A stretch of DNA of 64,000 nt from Antedon bifida (lineage: Eukaryota; Echinodermata; Crinoidea; Comatulida; Antedonidae), in NCBI GenBank assembly GCA_963402885.1, contig OY727103.1, positions 808,501 to 872,500 on the forward strand, given 5' to 3'. The position numbers and the translations under genes were made by a program. Every line of letters begins with the position of its first letter. Position 1 is the stretch's first letter. The notes under the pieces are model-generated. The model searched no databases, had not been told where the DNA came from, and saw only the letters and a program-made list of their open reading frames with translations. Positions 50,720-63,200 of the stretch are shown in pieces.

Positions 50720-51187
50720 TGATGACTGGTAGGAGTTGCGATTCGCAATACAAGATCATTTGTATGCAGCATAATACGTGTTAATTGTATTAGGTCTGAT
50801 CGAATACTGTAAATTATGTTTAAATATCAGGATCGATTTTATATTATTGTGACATAATGCTGTTTGCAGATAGTACACCTAAGAATAATGGAATATTGCC
50901 GTTTTCTTTAGATAAGTAAATGATAAATGCCATACAAAGAAAGCTTATTACTGAAACTCGTGTGTCGATGTTGGAACAATGATGTTCTTTCATTATTTAC
51001 TTATTTGTACTGTAGGCTAATACTTTTATATTAGGAATGTTAGCTGGTTGTGCAGACATTTACAATAACATACCTCCATTTATAATTTAATTTGAATATA
51101 TAAATTAACTTTTTTGTTTTGCTGCATTGTAATTAAATTGTAAGCATTCCGAAATGTCAGTACGGTACAATCTTGTTTTTATTTGTT

Positions 51188-51193
51188 ATTAAA
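51188..51193 (+). terminator. Likely poly(A) signal of gene A (ATTAAA)
   Basis: ATTAAA lies about 470 bases after the stop, followed by a T/GT-rich stretch (TAGTGTTTTTGTTATT at about 51218). The interval 50720-51190 would be the 3' UTR; no other gene was seen in it. Confidence 0.45.
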
Positions 51194-51507
51194 TACTTTT
51201 GGATACAATATCTTATGTAGTGTTTTTGTTATTCAGCTCATTCCGCACACAATAATTAGTTGGAACCATTTTGGTACTAATATTATACCTCCATGGCCAC
51301 ATGCAACTACATTTACAAGTCATCAATGGACCAATGGATAACAATTGTACAGTAGTTCACTATGTGCGACTGTTATATTCAAACGAGGTTCTGCGCAGAA
51401 GGAAGATGACAAGATCTATGGCAAAATATAGTGGCATAGCAACAGATAGTGGCATGGCAACAGATAGTGGTATGGTAACTCTATTGACGGACATAACCAT
51501 TTTTCTG

Positions 51508-51640
51508 TAAAGCTCTGTCTACACTGTTAAACTAATTTGACAAAAAAAAGTGTGATGTGCCAAAATATGGTCATCATGTCCATATATGAGCACATCACAT
51601 TTATTTATCACCAAGTTTAATAGTGTAGACAGAGCTTTAG
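51508..51640. mobile_element. Foldback MITE family A
   Basis: Complete copy downstream of gene A, the only one in the intergenic gap. Confidence 0.9.
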
Positions 51641-53400
51641 TCGATAGCCTCAAATTAATACACTTAATTTATGATTATACAAGTTCTTGACGCCTTCAGA
51701 TCAGTTTTTAGTACACTACCTATTTGTAAACTGACAAACTCAAATTCTATTCAACTTACAAATGTTTTATAAATTTATTTTCAATTGTTCTATTATCAAA
51801 CATGATGATTCTAAATCATGACAATGGATGGGTCTTGGAGTAGCAAGCATGTTCGTCCACTCAGCCATTAAATCAGGAACATTTGAAAAAGAAAAAGAAA
51901 GCATTATTAAACAATATTCATTACATTAGAATGGTACAATATGAACATAAACTGCCATTGCCCACGTCTGTTCCAAAGTAATACACTTTGGTTAACCAGG
52001 GTCAACCACGAGAAGGTGTGGGTTGGCTTGCTGGGTAGAGAGGCTATTACACCCATCACAAAACTCTCCTTTAAGTTATTTTCAGGAGTGTGTTTTCGAG
52101 ACGCATCGTACCCATATGACCCTGAACATTTAACGGACACAAGTATGTTATGCTCTATTAGCTAATATGCGCTTTTAAAAAAAATTCTACAAACGAAGGC
52201 CTAATGTTTACCGGTAGGCCGAAAATGATATTTTATCTTAAGGTTTTTTTTATCGAGTTTATAAGGCATAATTGTTGCTCGTCCTTGATACGGTTGACAG
52301 TATAACAATAACAAATAATATTAATAATATAAAAATTAATTATAAGTTGAAAACAAAAAGTAAATGATTAGTTGATGAAAGTGTAATCGGTATCATACTA
52401 ACTGCTTAAACTAAGTCTAATACTTAATTCGCTTATTTTAAATTAATTGGTACCATTTATAGCGCACATATCTACCAACTTACTACTACTATCTACCATC
52501 TCACTATATCTACCTACTTATCTACTGGCTAAGTTAATCCTGACTAGACTAAGGCCACTAAGTTATAACTAATATTAATTATAATACCGATTACACAGTG
52601 TTAGGTTGATGGTACAGAATTATACAAAGTACATAAACAGTAAGTATTCAACAAAGACATTTTTAATTTTTTTTTTATAGATTTCAAGATTTGACCGAAA
52701 CATTTTTTAACTTTACCTAATGTTTTGTGAGAATGGTGTATCGTACACCTTACGTTATTAAGCTTTGTTTTAATGCGATTGGTTGAACATTTTTAATTTT
52801 AAAAGAAATGATTTTAAGTCGCATTTAGTATCGCGTCATCATTAGAGAATTCGCGACATACTGCTCGCGTCATCACTATTATACTATTTTGCGTCATCAT
52901 TATAGAATTCGCGTCAAACTGCTCGCGTCATCATTATACTGATATTTTGCGTCATCATTATAAAATTAGCCGTTAGCTGTTTAAAATCAACTAATAAAGC
53001 ATAACATACTGAAAATAGAAATATCAAACGGATTACATAGAAGAGGAGTTTATAAAAGAAGGAGAATAAAGGAAAAATAAGAAAACCTTATCACCTTATC
53101 ACCTCATCAACATCTAGCACAGCTTCTACTATCAGCAACAGGCTTCGGTGATGAGCTTCGTAAGGACGGCTACTGAAAATATTGTATTAAAAGTATTATA
53201 AAAATATAATTAAAGATATCAGCTACTGCTTTTACGGATATTTTTGACAGCTTTCCAACTTTCGTAAGTCCTTGGTTGACACCGAAGTGTTAAAAGTTAT
53301 CATCCTCACCCATGGTCATCTTGGGCAAGTTCAATTCGTCGACAATGAATATATAAAAATTGGTGTATAAATCAAATATTATATATAGTATATCACCTAC
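51641..53400. other. Intergenic, no gene seen
   Basis: AT-rich. Contains a three-fold repeat of about 60 bp around GCGTCATCATTATAG at 52835-52972 and a short CTACCAACTTACTACTACT tract near 52490. The small open frames are not supported by codon or domain signals. Confidence 0.6.
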
Positions 53401-54850
53401 CTAATAGTATAGTTTGGTTCTTGGTTATCATCACAGAGATGCGCCAGCCGTTACCATTTCTTACATCTTGAAGTTGGTATGATGCAACTTTGGTCAACTT
53501 GGGTGTCAGGATCTAGAGGATTTCAAACAGCCATTAAAAAAATTACACATTTAAAAATTTAAGAAAATACAATGATAATCAACCAATTGGCTTTCATAAT
53601 CAAATCCATGCAACAGTTTTAAACATCAATCTGGGATCTAATGATAGTTATTTACCTGCAACATCAAGTGTATTAGAATGTTTTCCTCTTGATCACCAGT
53701 CCTCTATCGCGCATCATCCATCTTTGTAAGATGCGACACTCTTTCATCTTCTAGTTGAAGAACCTAGAAGCAGCTCTATGCGGTACCCAATGAAACATGT
53801 AAAGGGGTTATAAATTGTAGGAACACGACACAATATATGAAAAAACCATTACGATAAGCTAATTATTGTTTACCTCCTCCACAAGAACCATAAAGAGCAT
53901 GCTAGGCATCCATGTTCTGAGCTCCTTGGCCAGATGCTCCTGAAACAAAAGCAAATCTGGCTGTAATTTAAATATGTTACAGACGTCTTTAAATTTTCTC
54001 TCATAAGCTTTTTTTTAACCTCATCTTTGAGAATCTACCAGAACAATCAACCAGTGACATGCTTCCGATGACAACCAACATCCGTTATAAGCTCATACTT
54101 GGCATACATCGCTGTTCATGTAACAACAAAGCAATACATTTAAATATGTTAGAAATGTACGACGTAAACATATAATAGGCATTCTACAATAAGAGGTGAA
54201 ACTCAATGAATTATCTCCACAGCCATATAGATCTTTTACCTCATCTTACAAGAACCATCAAGTATCAACCACCTGCTTCCGATGACAACCAACATCCGTG
54301 CCGATCTCCTTGGTCAGATGCACACTGCTTTAACAAAGCAAATTATAATTTAGATGTATTACAAAATGTACAACGTAAACATAAGCATAAGTCCTGAAAG
54401 GTGAGACTTGCGGCCATTAGAAAATTCACAAGAACTATCAACCACATGCTTACGATGACAAACAGTGTTATTGGCCAGATGCATCGTGGTTCCTGTAACA
54501 ATGCAAACCAGAAAATGTAATTAAATAATGTTGCAGTGTCTTTGAATAATTTCCTCTTTCATAAGCTTATTTTTACCTCATCTTTGAGTTCCACAAGGAC
54601 CATCATCAGACGACAACCAGCATCCGTGCTGAGAGCTAGCTCCTTTGTCAGATGCAACCTGTAACAAAACGAACAGACAATATAAATATAACGAAAAGGA
54701 TTGTAATCGTTGGGAGACGAAAAATGCAACCATTTTAATTACCTATACCAGTGTGTACAACCAGCCAACCAACTAACCATTGGTGCTTGTCTGTAGGCTA
54801 CCGCCAACCATTGGTGTCCGTTGGGATCTTGAGGCTGAAGTCTGCTGCGT
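53401..54850 (-). ncRNA. Putative spliced non-coding RNA with repeated exon-like blocks
   Basis: On the minus strand several blocks have good acceptors and donors: 54850-54743, 54658-54577, 54492 to about 54454, 54327-54240, 54109-54020, 53939-53875, 53763-53656 and 53512-53401. Those from 54658 to 53875 are diverged copies of one unit, with GCATCTG(A/G)CCAAGGAG near the start, a GATGTTGGTTGTCATCGGAA core and GATGAG before the donor. The first two can be joined open in one frame, but the next copies have stops in the matching frame, so a protein is unlikely. This could be a lncRNA, or a decayed tandem-exon gene. No homologue recognised. Confidence 0.4.
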
Positions 54851-55750
54851 CTACGAAAAAAAACAATCAATAGTTAGGTTTCCACCAATGAAAACTATGA
54901 GGATATTGTGTAGGAGTAGTGAATATAGAGTCTTCCCAAAAATGTACGCGTGGTATTTTATGCAACCGCAACATTTTTTTTCATTATAGTTTTTGAATTT
55001 TAGTTGACTTCTGTAACCTTTTATGTTTTTATGTAATGTAAAACATAAATCATCTGCATACTTCGGTTCTGAAGGCTCTATTTAAAAAAAAGAAAATATG
55101 ACGAGGACAAACTGGAGGACAATGATAATGATATGGATGTGATTGGATACTCTACTATTCAGAAAACATACGCCGACGCGCGCGCAGACGCCAAACGAAC
55201 AACATGCGCACACACGTCATACGTACGTCAGCACACACGTCATGAAAGTTGATAAAACATTAAAGGTTCAGAAGTCAAAATTGCGATTCAAATTACTATT
55301 TTGAAAATCGAATTTGTTTTGTACCGGCAATAAATTATTTTTGTTTAAATATCTAGTTAAATTACCCTTTTAAGAATTATTATTGTTTAAGCTAGTAATA
55401 ATTTTACAGTGATTTCATTATTTGGTAATTCTTTATGGGATTTACTTAGAGAGGTGGGATTTACTTAGGGAGGTAGAATATTGGGAGGGGGAGGGAGAGT
55501 TAGCCCTACAATAATTTACTTTAAATTAAGTACGGTACTTATCTTTTAAATAAAGTCGGACGATTGCACGTTGTACACAGCAGTGTTAAACAATAGACAA
55601 CCTGAAACCATAAAATAAACTACCATATCTTGGCCTACAAGCCAGATAAATACATTAGTGGAGAGATACATACAACAAGACTAATGGGAAATTGCTATTC
55701 TTCTAGGTCAGACAATGACCTTGACTATTATTTGTTGCATTTTGCCACGT
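54851..55750. other. Intergenic, no gene seen
   Basis: AT-rich with a short stretch rich in ACGCGCGCGC / ACACACGTCAT (55170-55250). Nothing supported as a gene. Confidence 0.5.
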
Positions 55751-55762
55751 GTTCGATATTTT

Positions 55763-55975
55763 ATGCAAATTAGGTTTATGCAAATCAAACAGGAGTATTA
55801 TGCAAATCAGACAGCAGTATTATGCAAATCAGACAGGAGTATTATGCAAATCAGACAGGAGTATTATGCAAATCAGACAGGTGTATTATGCAAATCAGAC
55901 ATCAGTATTATGCAAATCAGGCAGCAGTATTATGCAAATTAGACATCAGTATTACGCAAATCAGCCAGCACTATT
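55763..55975 (+). repeat. 22-bp array carrying ATGCAAAT octamers
   Basis: ATGCAAAT occurs at 55763, 55778, 55800, 55822, 55844, 55866, 55888, 55910 and 55932, and ACGCAAAT at 55954; from 55778 on the spacing is exactly 22 bp. The unit is of the type CAGACAGGAGTATTATGCAAAT. ATGCAAAT is the canonical POU/Oct octamer. It may be only a minisatellite, or a homotypic binding cluster. Confidence 0.8.
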
Positions 55976-56978
55976 ACAAACCTTTTTATGAACAGTAACA
56001 TAAACGGATACATAAACAAAGAGAACATTGTTCCAACAAAATCTCGTCTAACTTTAATTTAGTGTTATCCGAGGAATGGAGGAGTTTTTAAAGCTGATTT
56101 ATACGATTTGGAACTTAACCTAATAAACCAACCAACCACCCAAATAGGAATGTAGAATTATTTTAACCAAATACCAAAGTACTGATTAATAATAACTCAC
56201 ATATTATGTAACACTAGACCATGGAACCCGTATGTGGTTAATATCCAAAATCACATAACGAGGCCTAATGAAAGAATTTAGTGAAGATGTTAGTGTACAA
56301 ATGCGTCTAATACCGCCTTCCATTCATGTGGTAGACAGTTTACAAAATGACCCTATACCTGAAAAGTAAAAATGGTTAGTAGTTTACAAAATGCGCTTAC
56401 TGCTCGCCATAGACGAGACAGTTTACAAACATGAACTTAGACTACTTTTAGTGGGGTGTCCCCTACCCCCACCCCCCCCCCCCCCCAAACAAAGCTGAAA
56501 TAAAAATATTTTGTTAGTACAATACAAACTTTAATTAAATCAAATCATTTAAATGAGAATGTGTTATGTCTACGTTGTCGAGTGTATTTTATGTGTTGTG
56601 TATGATGTTTTCTATTTTATTTATTTATTTATTCGTTTATTTTGAATTTAAATGTCGAATAGAGGACGTACACGTAAAGACTCCCTATAAAGAATTCACG
56701 GTAAATCTTGTTCAACATCGTGTTTTTTAAATTTAATTTATATCACATCTCTTTCAAAACATCAAGTTCCTATGTTTATATCAAATACAGTTAGCCAAGT
56801 AGCTGCCCTATACAACTGCTTTGAATAACCATACTCGACAGAAATATTATTTGACATTAGTGACAGCCATGCTAAGTATGCCGACGTGCGAGTCACTAAA
56901 CGTTAAAGATAGATAGAGCATTAGTTTACACGTAAGATGTCACAGAAGACATCAATCTGAAATAAAATATAAAAAAAA

Positions 56979-57029
56979 TCTCTTTCGTGATTGTCAGAAG
57001 CGCCGGCTACCAACAATCCACGAAAGAGA
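56979..57029. repeat. Hairpin with 16-bp arms and one bulge
   Basis: TCTCTTTCGTGATTGT (56979-56994) pairs with ACAATCCACGAAAGAGA (57013-57029) with one bulged base, around an 18-nt GC-rich loop. Confidence 0.7.
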
Positions 57030-58588
57030 AAAAAAAATACATGAGTTTGTTTTGGGATAAAATCACAAGCCTAGCCTAACAACTAAGTTACAATCCAATG
57101 TGTTAAGGAAGTCTTGCTGCGTTAGTACCTACCTTCCACTGTGGATAAACATGGAAGCCAGCGTACAACATTATAGGGATATTATACACCGGCGTGTTGT
57201 ATCATGCACAAACATATTATAAATAATTAATGTTAGGTATAACACTAAAATAAATATATTACACACTTTTTTTAATTTCAACTTTATTGGCATTCTTAAA
57301 TAACATTTTTATACAAATAATTAATGTATAGTTAACTTAATACAATGGGTTTTTTTTTTATTGTTGTAGCGATGTTTTAACTTAAGTAACTTATTGTCTA
57401 CTGTCTAGCAATATTGTATATATGGTTGTATGAATGATGATTGTAAGACTAAGTTATCCAGCCGTTGTTATCCAGACGTTGCTAGCCTCTCCTGCTGTGT
57501 GTTAGTAATCATAAGGAAACGTACAGGAAGCATAATACACACATCGCCTCTATAGTTATAGGCCTATATCAGTGACTCATGCATTATGCAACATTTAAAT
57601 TGCAATACATATATTGTACATAAATATACAAATATAGAAAAGTCCTGTAAATAAAAACATAATACAAAACTATTTCATGTTGTTTGCGGAACACCAACAA
57701 ACTACAGTATACATGATACAACAGCATAATATACACATTTTATACATTATAATAACAACATATATAACGCATGATACAACACGCACATAATATATCATCA
57801 TAATACTAAAAGTATTACATGTATATTATGTGTTTTGAGAGATAAAGGGGAATCAGGAACCAGCTCACTCCACTGAAATAGAATGTACTTAAACTAAAAG
57901 TGTTAGTCCATCTGAAAAGCAAAGAACCATTGAAACATACCATGTGTTATATGCATAATATAAACATGATTAAATCACACATATTGGTAAACACATGTTA
58001 GTTTTAATGGTTCCAAGGGTTAAGTCTTACTATTTTTGTTGACCGACCGTCTGTCTGTCCGTCCATCCCTTTCTATCGTCCTTCATCTTATTCGGGAGGA
58101 TACTAAGGCGAAAATGTCCAGCAACTTCAGTTGGTCGTTGTCAATTTTGCCTAATTTTGTTAATGGCCGAACACGGTCAATGTCAACCGTTATATGAACG
58201 ACCTGTACAAAATAAAGAATCAGAATAAAATTGACAAAATAAAAAGTGAAAATCAAATAATAATTAAATTTAATTGAATAAATTAAAGATGACTGAACAG
58301 CGCCAATCGCAATGGGACTACATCATATTACTACTGTAAACTCATGACGGCATATCTTGAAACGTTATATATTTTTGCATATTATATAAAAAAATTACAA
58401 ATAGGATTCAAATACACAAATATCATGTTTTACCAAATTACAAAATAGAACATCAAAAACATTTGAATAAAAAATGAAAAAAAACTATTGCAAACAATAA
58501 ACTAGGCCCATAAAATATTATATCGGTAGCAACATAATTTATAAGTAATAATGTGAACATTATGTAATGCGAGTGAAAAATTATGGAT

Positions 58589-58670
58589 ATAGACACGGCC
58601 CCCAACGGACTATAGACACGGCCCCCCCCCCCCCCCCCCCAACGGACTATAGACACGGCCACCAACACCA
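58589..58670. repeat. TATAGACACGGCC repeat with 19-base C run
   Basis: Three units of GGACTATAGACACGGCC type; C run at 58622-58640. Confidence 0.75.
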
Positions 58671-59653
58671 TGTGACTCAGTGCCGCCATCTTTGATATTG
58701 CACGTGGTCAATGTTTTTATAAAATGTAAAATAAACCAAACTAAAATGTCTAATAACTGTTTAGTTTTAAGTTACTTTACTGTTATATTACCGGTAAGCA
58801 TATAATACAGAATTATAATATGAATATAATATTTAATACAATAGTTTAGTACGCACCCGCTGTAAGCCACCATACATTCACACCCTCCTCCACTACTTAC
58901 TCGACGACGAATGGCGGCCGTGTGCTTCTACATGCTTACAGGTGTCATCTGGATATGCAAATTAACCCACACCGTGATTGGCTATTCACGTCACTGGAAT
59001 TCTGGACTCACTTTTCGCGCTCAAAATTAATTGCTTTAATAATACGGCCTACTTCGTTTAACTTTTAGAAATCGTCGAGCGTTCCTATTTACTATGTAAA
59101 TTTTCATCCTTATTTACTTGATAACATTACAGGATTACATTCATCATATTAAATACGCGCGTACAATTCATGGTATTGGAGTAGAAGAATTAGACCATGC
59201 CACCGATATTTGTGAATGTGTATATGGAAAGGAAAGAGAGGGAAGGGCAGTAATGGGGTGGGGGTGCGGTTAAAAAGACAACCACGTTACTTTACAAAAT
59301 CAGTTTTTGCTGGAAAAATTATTTAAACAAAATAAAAATATATCCGTTAAAACACAGCTAGTTGTCATTATTTTCAATTAAATGGTTTGGTTTGGTTTTT
59401 TCGCAAACTTGTTTAATATCATCAACGTATAAAGGTAGACTTACAGTTACAGTATACAAAATAATACAACAAAAAGTATGTAATATCTATTATAACAACA
59501 ATATTAACAAAGTATTATATCTTTTAGATTTCCACTGATTTAAAATTGCTTAATGCCATCATGGAAGAAATTAATACTTTTTAATAGTGTACTCGAGTTC
59601 AAAGACGGTAACGCAGATTTTCGGGCCGACTCTGCATTACCCGCACCTAAACC

Positions 59654-59659
59654 TTTATT
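59654..59659 (-). terminator. Possible poly(A) signal of gene B
   Basis: AATAAA on the minus strand about 270 bases after the gene B stop. AT-rich context makes chance occurrence likely. Confidence 0.35.
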
Positions 59660-59927
59660 TATTTTTAATTTATTCTTAATGTTAATTTTTTTTTTCTAAT
59701 TAGTTAAGTAAAGGATCTAATACCACTGTGCCTTATGTGATCCTTCAACTGTTTACGTTATTTAATGTTAAGCCTAATAATGTTATTTACACATACAATA
59801 TTGAACTATATCTGTAAAATAATAAATTTCACTTCAATTCAAATGATCATGATAGTATACACTGGATGGCTGTTGAGTGTTCAACGCGTTTTATCAGAAT
59901 CGAAACGCATTGAAACGCGTTATACAG

Positions 59928-60265
59928 TTAACCGTCAATGGAAACTTGTTCCACGATGACAGAATACTCTTTCTGATCGTTCATAGATTGATAATTGTAT
60001 AAGTTACATGTATAAAGCCCAGCGTCCTCTTCTTGGATGTTAGTGATTCGCAGTGCAAAATCGGTAATCTCGTCTCCAGCCTTTTCAAACCGATCGTCCA
60101 TCACCATCGTCTGTTCTAAGGTTGCCCGGGAACGAGTTTCCCACATGATGTAGTTGTCCGGTGACGACGCGGTGACGTCACAATTTAATGTCAATGTATC
60201 TCCAACTGTAACGGTCACCTCTTCTGCATCTATGTTCACAAGTCGCGGGCCAGTCGATGCTGGTA
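59928..60265 (-). CDS. Gene B: terminal Ig domain and stop
   Basis: VPASTGPRLVN, LTLNCDVTASS, YIMWETRS and DAGLYTCNLYN mark an Ig domain. The frame ends EQVSIDG and TAA at 59930-59928. A GTTAAC after the last G could act as a donor at 59932, but no further exon was found downstream, so I take it as the last exon. Confidence 0.75.
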
Positions 60266-63200
60266 CTATACAAAAATGGAGGAGAAACACGAAGCGTTAT
60301 TTTGTAGTACGCAACGTGAGGGCTTTAAGATTTTTGCCTATCAGACTTCTAAATCTATATTTGATGTAATTAGTAGTTTTTTTAACATTCTCATAAAAAG
60401 GTTTTACAATATAGCCAGCGACAGGACGAAGATACACAACACGCGCGTCAAAATGTTGATGGAATATTAAGCTTAGTTCCCACTATGACGTAACGCAACG
60501 ACGTAGACGCAACGCACGCGTGTTGACCAATGGCAAGCGACAGTTCGATGATCCATCATCGCGTTGTGATTGGAGAACTCGCTTACGTTGTGATTACGTC
60601 CTTGTGTTGCGTCATAGTGAGAACTAAGCTTTAAATGCATGCGTTACACTTACCGTAATCTCGACACCACACCATGGATTCGCCAACTGCAGCTCGTGTT
60701 TCATCAAGTTCATCACCATTCTCATCTATACACCAACATTCCGTAGGACTGGTTTCTGAACATACGGGTAGCGAGAGGTAGAATAGACCCGTATTGGTAT
60801 CACACCTTATAATGGGAGGTAGTCCAGTACAGTCACCAGTATATTCAGTAGGCACATACGTTAGGAAAGACTGATCTATTATGGAAACTCTCTCGCCAAA
60901 AGTCTGAGCTTGGTTGGCAGCGCGCTTGACTTCGTCGGCAGTTGATTGGTTGGTGAAGAACGCAATGTGCTGTGTCGTTGTGTCAGTCGTTTGGTCAATA
61001 CATTTAGTCCATTCATCTATAGAAAAAGTGAAAACCACAGAATAAGAGTTGAATTATAACAATACAATTGTCTAAAGCCTTGTCTACGCTATCATCTTCT
61101 TCTTCTTCTTCGTATTTGGAGCCAACTTCATATGTGAAGACTCTGCTCCTCCAACTCTGTTTTGCTAGCTCTACTGTATTTTGGTTGTGTATTATTATTC
61201 TATTTAGTTATTCTTTTACAGAGAGAAACTGACTCCCTTATTTATTTATAATAATAATAATTATTATTATCATTTTTTTTTCCTTACTTCTCCTTTCACT
61301 TTTCTTTCTCTCTTTTCTTCTTCTTTTCTTCCCTTTCCCTTATCTCTTACTTTATATGACAAAAAATGTGGTGCGCCCATATATGGACATGATAATGTCA
61401 TATCACTACCAAATTTGGGCCTATTACTACCATATTTGGGCACATAACACTTTTTGTCAAACTAGTTTGATAGTGCAGACAGAGCTTAAGATAAAAATAA
61501 TAGCAGATTCAACGTTTACGATCGTAAATCGTCATAGAAAGAATTATACATGATGTCTCTTTTTTCCATTTGATTGCGATTTGAGTGTATTAAAATCAAT
61601 GTTACTTTCTCCATGCTTTAATCCTATAGCGACAGATCATCATCTTAAATTAAAGTACGACTCACTTTTTTGAGACTTGGATATTGCTTAAATTAACATG
61701 CTTACCGCAGTCTGGTGCAGTGCGTCCAGATACTTGTCCACTCATCTTATCAACACAAATACGCCTATAAGTACATAGAGCAAACGTTAGATGACGTCAG
61801 TGATTTGACCAATCATAAGCATGGAACATTCGAACAGTCGCTTGTCATTGGTCAACGGGAACCAAGCTTTAGTTAAACATTCTTACCCAAAATACTTCAT
61901 TTTTTGTAGTAGTTTATAATTGCCATCTGCGTCACACTGAGGGAGGAGTTCAACGCTTACTTCCAAATAAGGATCGCTGAAATCTAATTCTTGAAGTTGT
62001 CTTTTGATAAGTTGACGCTTAGCTTCACATCTATAATAATAATTTCATGATTGATGATGAATAAAGAATATTTGATTTGATATAAAGTAATAAACAAGTA
62101 ATAAACAACGTTTAATATCATCAGATACACGTCTGAAAGCCAATAGCCTAGGTCTAGTATACAATACTCGAATCGAATCTATCGTGGGACTGTATCTTGG
62201 TGATTATAAAATGCTTGTCTTCCAATCCCAAGGTCCAGGGTTCAATCCTGACCTAGTGCCAGGATTGTAACTCACGACTCTTTAAATCCACTTCCTAGTG
62301 AGACTTATAAGAATGATACATTATATAATAGTTTATCCATCCTGTTATTGACGAGCTACTTGCTGTTGGAATGCGTATACAGTATACACAAGTCAAAGTT
62401 TTACCTTCCATTATGAGCTCCAAATGACTGGAATATCTCCCGCTGCATCTGGTAGATTCCACTAACCCACAACACCTCTAAAAGGAATAATAACTACAAT
62501 TTATTTCTGTATTCTCGAAATCATATAGAGAACGTGCATGTGAAAGGGGAAACGAGCCTACATTCTGTAAAAGATGTAATTGTGTCTGGTGATATATTAG
62601 CATTGCACAATGCATGATGGGAAGGGTTTGTGAGCAAACGTCACGACGCGTACGTACAAACAACAAATCACGTACGTACGCCGTCGTGACGTTTGCTCAC
62701 AAACCCTTCCAACCATGCGTCGCGCACGCTAATTGCGATAAACCACTATTCTAAAGAGACAAGACAACACAACGCAATCTGGTATCGTCATCACAAAATG
62801 AGGAGAAATAATGCAGAATTTAAAATAAAATCAAACGATTACCTTCCTTCTGAAAACATTCACACGTACGGCAGCCATTTTCATCATTTCGATGTCCCAT
62901 TCCACAATATTTATCACAATCTTGGATGATACACGATTGTGCATTTCTAGTCCAAACTACAAAAATAAGGAGAATGACGTAAGCAATGACGTCGTTGAGC
63001 AAGCGATAGTTGCGTAGAGTTGATGAAAGATTAATGTTAATACTGATTAATACTATCACCATTACTGTCATCATAATCATAATTATTACACTTTTCTTTT
63101 GTTCTACCTGATAGAGTTTGGAGCTCAGCTTTGTAGTAGTAATCATGTGACGTGTCCGCTATTTCACACCCGTATGACCCAACATCTTTTTCTACTAGTG

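Larger units (their letters stand above)
55976..59927. other. Intergenic, no gene seen
   Basis: AT-rich. Notable only for a 15-base C run at 56472-56486, a hairpin at 56979-57029, a three-fold TATAGACACGGCC unit with a 19-base C run (58589-58670), and the likely poly(A) signal of gene B. The minus frame across the C run is low complexity. Confidence 0.6.

Noticed and set aside
58453-58689. Minus-strand frame with a glycine run
   Set aside because: The frame crosses a 19-base C run and low-complexity repeats; no domain or splice support.
50717-59928. Protein-coding gene in the intergenic gap
   Set aside because: No frame with domain, cysteine pattern or consistent splicing; only the non-coding exon-like series at 53401-54850 stood out.
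59928-59933. Donor GTTAAC at the end of the gene B terminal Ig exon
   Set aside because: Possible in phase, but no further minus-strand exon was found downstream and a stop follows at once, so a terminal exon is simpler.
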